Assembly: GCA_035538335.1 (NCBI GenBank)
Contig: DATLKN010000031.1
Span: forward strand, 62,001 to 126,000
Reading direction: 5' to 3'
Source: AP-15 sp035538335
GTDB taxonomy: Bacteria; Pseudomonadota; Alphaproteobacteria; ATCC43930; CGMCC-115725
DNA: 64,000 nt
The translations under genes and the position numbers were made by a program. This document shows, piece after piece, positions 60,843 to 64,000 of this stretch. The notes below the pieces were generated by a model, which was not told where the DNA came from, did not search any database, and saw only the letters and a program-made list of their open reading frames with translations. The first letter of the stretch is position 1. Every line of letters starts with the position of its first letter.

Positions 60843-61722
60843 TCCGTCGTTCCCGCGAAGGCGGGAACCCAGAGCCCCGAAGTTCCGCCGCCGGCCCTGG
60901 ACCCCCGCTTGCGCGGGGGCGACGAGAGCCGATCGATTCGATAGCCGCCGTCACCGCAAGCGCGTCGGCGAGCGCGCCCGGATCGTGCGTGCGGATGAAA
61001 TCGACGCCGCGGCCGGCGGCGTAGAGCTCGGCGGCAAGGCTCGCCGGGCCGAGTTCGGCGGAGTTCTCGCGGTGGGTCAAAGCCTGCAGAAAGGATTTGC
61101 GCGACACCGAGACGAGGACAGGCAGCCCGTAGCGGCGCTTCAACCGGCCGATGCCGCGCAGAACGGCGAGCGAGGCGTCGGCGCGACGACTGAGAAAGAA
61201 CCCCATGCCCGGGTCGAGGATCAGCCGCTCGCGGGCGATGCCGGCGCTCGTCAGCGCCGCGACCCGGGCGTCGAAAAATTTGTCGATCCGCCGCCAAATC
61301 GCCCTGCCGCCGATGTCGAGAAGCTGCGCCCGGCCGCGGCCCTGCGCCGCATGCATGACGACGAGCCGCGCCTTCGCCGCCGCCAGTTCCGGATAGAGCG
61401 AGCGGTCGGGGAAGCCCTGGATGTCGTTCAGATAGGCGACACCGCGGGCGATCGCCCAGCGCTGCGTCTTGCCTGCGAAGCTGTCGATCGACAGCGCGAT
61501 GCCGCGCTCGTGCAGCGTGTCGACGACGGGATCGAGCCGGCGGATCTCTTCCTGGGGGCTGACCGCGGCGGCGGCGACGTTGCTCGCCGCCGCGCCGAGA
61601 TCGATGACCCCGGCTCCGGCCGCGGCGAGCCGCAGCGCCTGCTCGACTGCGGCCGCCGGGTCGAGGTAGCGGCCGCCGTCCGAGAACGAATCCTCGGTAA
61701 TGTTGACGATGCCGAAGATCAT
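60826..61722 (-). CDS. folP: Atypical dihydropteroate synthase
   Basis: A 298-residue DHPS barrel: GIVNITEDSFSDGGRYLDP (pterin site, NVTPDSFSDGG in E. coli), SIDSFAGKTQRWAIARGVAY, LNDIQGFPD, ILDPGMGFFLSRR, LVSVSRKSFL and FIRTHDPGALADALAV. The loop that binds p-aminobenzoate and sulfonamides, normally GGESTRPGA, is LGAAASNVAAAAV here, and the Lys of DPGFGFGK is missing. It looks like a divergent DHPS branch rather than decay, as the rest is well kept. Residues about 266-293 (RRPRASGGPGPAAELRGSGF) come from a palindromic repeat. It follows folB by 23 bases. Confidence 0.85.
   Translation of the reverse strand: MIFGIVNITEDSFSDGGRYLDPAAAVEQALRLAAAGAGVIDLGAAASNVAAAAVSPQEEIRRLDPVVDTLHERGIALSIDSFAGKTQRWAIARGVAYLNDIQGFPDRSLYPELAAAKARLVVMHAAQGRGRAQLLDIGGRAIWRRIDKFFDARVAALTSAGIARERLILDPGMGFFLSRRADASLAVLRGIGRLKRRYGLPVLVSVSRKSFLQALTHRENSAELGPASLAAELYAAGRGVDFIRTHDPGALADALAVTAAIESIGSRRPRASGGPGPAAELRGSGFPPSRERRITRRR
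60845..60925. repeat. Palindromic repeat, family D, copy 3, encoding the folP C-terminus
   Basis: CGTCGTTCCCGCGAAGGCGG and CCCCCGCTTGCGCGGGGGCG are two joined hairpins. The folP frame runs through it before reaching a stop, so the last 30 or so residues are not native. Confidence 0.8.
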
Positions 61723-61745
61723 CGGCGACGCGCCCTCTGCTGAGG

Positions 61746-62162
61746 TCACGGCTGGCGGGCGCGTTCGAGCACCGCGCCGACGCCTTCGGCATCGGGGAAG
61801 ACGTCGAGCTTCTCGACCCAGACCCGCACCCGCTCGACCTTCGGGTCGGCGAAGCAGGCGGTGCAGATGCGCTCGGCGAAGCCCTCGCACAGGTCGATAT
61901 GGCCCGAGCGCGCGATCTCGCGGATCGCCGCCACGATCTTTTCGTAATTGACGATGCGCCGCCGCTCCTCGCCGGGAAAGGCGGCCGCCGCGACGAGATC
62001 GACGGAGATCCGCACGCGCTGCTTCTCCTCGCGCTCGCGCCGGCGGATGCCGATCGAGGCGAGCAGCACGAGGCCGCGGATCGTCACCGTGTAGCGCGCC
62101 TGCGAGACGGGCGCGGCGAGGGCGGGTGCGACGGCGCCCGGGGTCGGGCCGCTTTTGATCAT
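61746..62162 (-). CDS. folB: Dihydroneopterin aldolase FolB
   Basis: A 138-residue FolB: YTVTIRGLVLLASIGIRRRE (usual form V.I..L.....IG...WE), REEKQRVRISVDLVAAAAFP, VNYEKIVAAIREIARSGHID, LCEGFAERICTACFADPKVE and VRVWVEKLDVFPDAEGVGA. The catalytic Glu and Tyr (NYE) are present. It cleaves dihydroneopterin to 6-hydroxymethyl-dihydropterin in folate synthesis. An N-terminal extension of about 20 residues (GPTPGAVAPALAAPVSQARY) is unusual. GGTGAGGCG precedes the ATG. Same strand as folP. Confidence 0.9.
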   Translation of the reverse strand: MIKSGPTPGAVAPALAAPVSQARYTVTIRGLVLLASIGIRRREREEKQRVRISVDLVAAAAFPGEERRRIVNYEKIVAAIREIARSGHIDLCEGFAERICTACFADPKVERVRVWVEKLDVFPDAEGVGAVLERARQP

Positions 62163-62270
62163 CGCCTCACCATGACGGAGCGCGCCGCCGACGGCAATCC
62201 GCCCGTCGGCATATGCGCGCGAAGTTTCCCGCATGCTATGCTCAGCGGACAAAGCGAAGGGATCGGGTCG

Positions 62271-62528
62271 ATGGGCTTTATCTACTTCATCATCGGCGTC
62301 GTCGTCGGCTTGTCGCTGCTCGCGGCGCTGCCGCTCTTTGTCGCGATACTCGGCGTCGTGCTCGCCATCGCCTTTGTCGTCGCGCTGCCGCTGTTCCTCT
62401 CGGCCCTGATCCTTGTCGGCATCATCGCGGTGACCCCGGCGCTCGCCTATGGTCTCGCGATCGCGGTGCTGATCATCATCCTGTGGACGAGCGATCGCCG
62501 GCGTCGGCCGTCGGGCGGCAGCGGCTGA
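62271..62528 (+). CDS. Small hydrophobic membrane protein, 85 residues
   Basis: Almost entirely hydrophobic: MGFIYFIIGVVVGLSLLAAL and then LPLFVAILGVVLAIAFVVAL, with a final helix ALAYGLAIAVLIIILW and a basic tail DRRRRPSGGSG, giving three membrane segments. AAGGGATCGGG precedes ATG 62271. Unknown function. It is divergent from folB and 39 bases before mscL. Confidence 0.7.
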   Translation: MGFIYFIIGVVVGLSLLAALPLFVAILGVVLAIAFVVALPLFLSALILVGIIAVTPALAYGLAIAVLIIILWTSDRRRRPSGGSG

Positions 62529-62567
62529 AGCGCGCCGGCGCGGGACATCCTTCAGGGGAGAGGCAAG

Positions 62568-62984
62568 ATGTGGCGCGAATTCCGGGATTTCGCGATACGC
62601 GGCAACGTCGTCGACCTCGCGGTCGGCATCATCCTCGGCGTCGCCTTCACGACGATCGTCAATTCGCTCGTCAAGGACGTGCTGATGCCGCCGCTCGGGC
62701 TGTTGATCGGCGGCATCGACTTCACGAACTTTTTCGTGACTCTGAAGGGCGGCTCGTACTCGACGCTCGCCGCGGCGCAAGCGGCCGGTGCGGTGACGCT
62801 CAACTACGGGCTGTTCATCAACGCCATCGTCCGCTTCGTCATCGTCGCCTTCGCGATCTTCATCCTCGTCAAGCAGATCAACCGGCTCAAAAAAGAAACG
62901 CCTCCGGCGCCGGCCGCGCCGGCCCCGGAGGTCGTCATTCTCGGCGAGATCCGCGATATACTGAAGGAAGGGGCGCCGCGCTGA
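62568..62984 (+). CDS. mscL: Large-conductance mechanosensitive channel MscL
   Basis: A 138-residue MscL: MWREFRDFAIRGNVVDLAVG, then IILGVAFTTIVNSLVKDVLM and PPLGLLIGGIDFTNF. The second helix is LFINAIVRFVIVAFAIFILV. The C-terminal bundle has LGEIRDILKEGA. It forms a homopentamer in the inner membrane and opens under hypo-osmotic shock. An Ala/Pro-rich linker (ETPPAPAAPAPEVV) precedes the bundle. AGGGGAGAGGCAAG before the ATG is a strong ribosome site. Confidence 0.96.
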   Translation: MWREFRDFAIRGNVVDLAVGIILGVAFTTIVNSLVKDVLMPPLGLLIGGIDFTNFFVTLKGGSYSTLAAAQAAGAVTLNYGLFINAIVRFVIVAFAIFILVKQINRLKKETPPAPAAPAPEVVILGEIRDILKEGAPR

Positions 62985-63005
62985 ACCGCGCCGCGCCCGT
63001 CATGG

Positions 63006-63344
63006 CTAGCGCCAGTGGCCGCGGACGTAGACCCAGCCGCGCGGACGGTGGGCCCAGTGACCGGGGACCCATGCGGCGCCAACGCGCGGCCCGCGGACGT
63101 AGCGGCCGCCCACCCACACCCAGCGGCCGCCGCGCCAGTCCCAGCGCCCGGGATGCCACGCCCAGCCGGGGCCCGGCCGCGGCGGCACCACCTCGACGCG
63201 TGCCACCGGCGGTCCGACGCGGACATAGACTTGCGCCATCGTGGGGGTCATGGCGGCGAGAACGGCGACGACGGCGACGGCGCTGAAGGCCCGGCGGATA
63301 TTGCGGGCGGCGAGGCGCCCGCCGGAGATTTGACGAATTTCCAT
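63006..63344 (-). CDS. WxxGxW-repeat secreted protein
   Basis: A 112-residue protein with a signal (AFSAVAVVAVLAAMTPTMAQ) and repeated tryptophan motifs: WAWHPGRWDWRGGRW, VWVGGRYVRGPR, WVPGHWAHRPRGW, VYVRGHWR. These are the WxxGxW (YXWGXW) repeats of short periplasmic or outer-membrane proteins, seen in BcpO-like and DUF families. It is convergent with mscL. Function unknown, envelope-related by inference. Confidence 0.8.
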   Translation of the reverse strand: MEIRQISGGRLAARNIRRAFSAVAVVAVLAAMTPTMAQVYVRVGPPVARVEVVPPRPGPGWAWHPGRWDWRGGRWVWVGGRYVRGPRVGAAWVPGHWAHRPRGWVYVRGHWR

Positions 63345-63398
63345 AGTTACACCCGATCGAATTTCATCACAGTACTGGTGATTACTCGGGCAATAGTA

Positions 63399-63977
63399 TC
63401 AAGTCAACAGCACGTCCCGCAGCGAGCCGTCGAGCAAACTTGTGTCCTGGCCGCGCACCGGATCGGCGATCGCCGCGGCGAGGCTCTTCGCCCCTTTCCA
63501 TTCCGCTGCTGGCCGCGCCCGGCCCTCGCTGCCGATCTGATCGATGCCCCAATAGATCTCGAGCCGGTGATCGTCGGGGTCGCGGAATTCGACGGCGATC
63601 TGGCAGCCGGCGCGGCGTCGTCCGGCGAAGTCGATCGGCACCGCGTGGCGGCGCAGATGAGCGAAGGCGCGCACGACCTCGTCGAGGCTGCCGACTTCGA
63701 AGGCGATGTGGTTGAGGTCGCGGCTCGCCGCCGGCTCCCCGTGCGAGCCGACGAGCGCAATCCCGTGGTGATCGGGATTGCAGCGCAGAAACACCATGCC
63801 GCCCGGCACCATCTCCTCGGGATAGGCGTCGGAGACCTGAAAGCCGAGAATCTCGGTATAGAACCGCGTCGAGTGCGCGACGTCGCGCACGTTCAGGACG
63901 ACATGGCCGATCTTGCCGATGCGGAACGGCAGGCCTTTGGGGCGCGCCAGCCGCTTCACCTCTTCCGGGTCGTACAT
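63399..63977 (-). CDS. VOC-family dioxygenase/glyoxalase-like protein
   Basis: A 192-residue vicinal-oxygen-chelate protein: FRIGKIGHVVLNVRDVAHST, RFYTEILGFQVSDAYPEEMV, PDHHGIALVG, LNHIAFEVGSLDEVVRAFAH and VEFRDPDDHRLEIYWGIDQI. Metal ligands are His (GHVVLNV), His (LNHIAF) and Glu (LEIYWG), the pattern of extradiol dioxygenases such as catechol 2,3-dioxygenase relatives. It may cleave an aromatic ring diol; substrate unknown. Starts MYDPEEVKRLARPKG and is complete in the window. Confidence 0.87.
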   Translation of the reverse strand: MYDPEEVKRLARPKGLPFRIGKIGHVVLNVRDVAHSTRFYTEILGFQVSDAYPEEMVPGGMVFLRCNPDHHGIALVGSHGEPAASRDLNHIAFEVGSLDEVVRAFAHLRRHAVPIDFAGRRRAGCQIAVEFRDPDDHRLEIYWGIDQIGSEGRARPAAEWKGAKSLAAAIADPVRGQDTSLLDGSLRDVLLT

Positions 63978-64000
63978 GTTCTTCCTCGCTTTCCTAGTCG

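Overview
The window is GC-rich chromosomal DNA, densely coding on both strands, most likely from an alphaproteobacterium of the Hyphomicrobiales (Bradyrhizobium/Xanthobacteraceae-like) group. The evidence is a GAAC-N7-GAAC LexA box in front of an imuA-imuB-dnaE2 mutasome cassette, small genes typical of Rhizobiales, and several dispersed palindromic repeat families of the kind common in that group. This is inference from the sequence alone. No rRNA, CRISPR array or replication origin was seen. There is one tRNA (Arg, anticodon CCG).

Layout. 0.1-8.6 kb: a catabolic-looking cluster. A minus-strand gene row encodes an SDR, an LLM flavin monooxygenase-like protein, a haloalkane-dehalogenase-like hydrolase, a small unknown protein and a type II haloacid dehalogenase. 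It is accompanied by an NHL-type propeller protein, a LysR regulator and an MFS transporter. The same palindrome, ATTCC-N5-GGAAT, lies in front of the SDR, between the propeller gene and lysR, and in front of the transporter, so a LysR regulon is proposed. The left edge carries an IS66 transposase remnant that cut off a nucleoside-phosphorylase-like gene and rewrote the tail of a second LysR gene. 8.9-12.3 kb: HxlR regulator, azoreductase, NTF2-like protein and two pirins, suggestive of quinone/electrophile defence. 12.4-13.7 kb: a degraded islet with a small basic protein, a HigA-like antitoxin beside a broken HigB-like toxin, and a tyrosine-recombinase fragment.

13.7-20.3 kb: sugar nucleotide epimerase, flavoprotein, ThuA-like protein, soluble hybrid histidine kinase, HdeD-like protein, hydrolase and VOC protein. 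20.4-29.4 kb: SOS-box-imuA-imuB-dnaE2 followed by putA. The mutasome genes contain in-frame copies of a palindromic repeat, and the dnaE2 start codon sits inside another repeat. 29.7-36.4 kb: OmpA-like porin, CoA transferase, a Met/Lys-rich secreted protein, a DUF2336 protein and an ABC-F ATPase. 36.5-43.1 kb: acyl-CoA dehydrogenase, DMT exporter, HpcH-type aldolase, two alcohol/enone oxidoreductases, tRNA-Arg and a lipoprotein hydrolase.

43.2-48 kb: zinc-finger protein, polA (whose 3'-5' exonuclease site has lost its three catalytic aspartates), cupin, small membrane protein and Bax-inhibitor-1 protein. 48.2-53.3 kb: FtsX-type permease and its ATPase, divergent from a TesA-type esterase and a FIST protein. 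53.5-64 kb: thpR, EVE protein, acetyl-CoA synthetase, MHS-type transporter, amidohydrolase, enoyl-CoA hydratase, an atypical dihydropteroate synthase next to folB, mscL, a WxxGxW-repeat protein and a VOC protein. The most interesting themes are the coding palindromic repeats in the translesion genes, the predicted proofreading-deficient Pol I, and the LysR-palindrome dehalogenase cluster.
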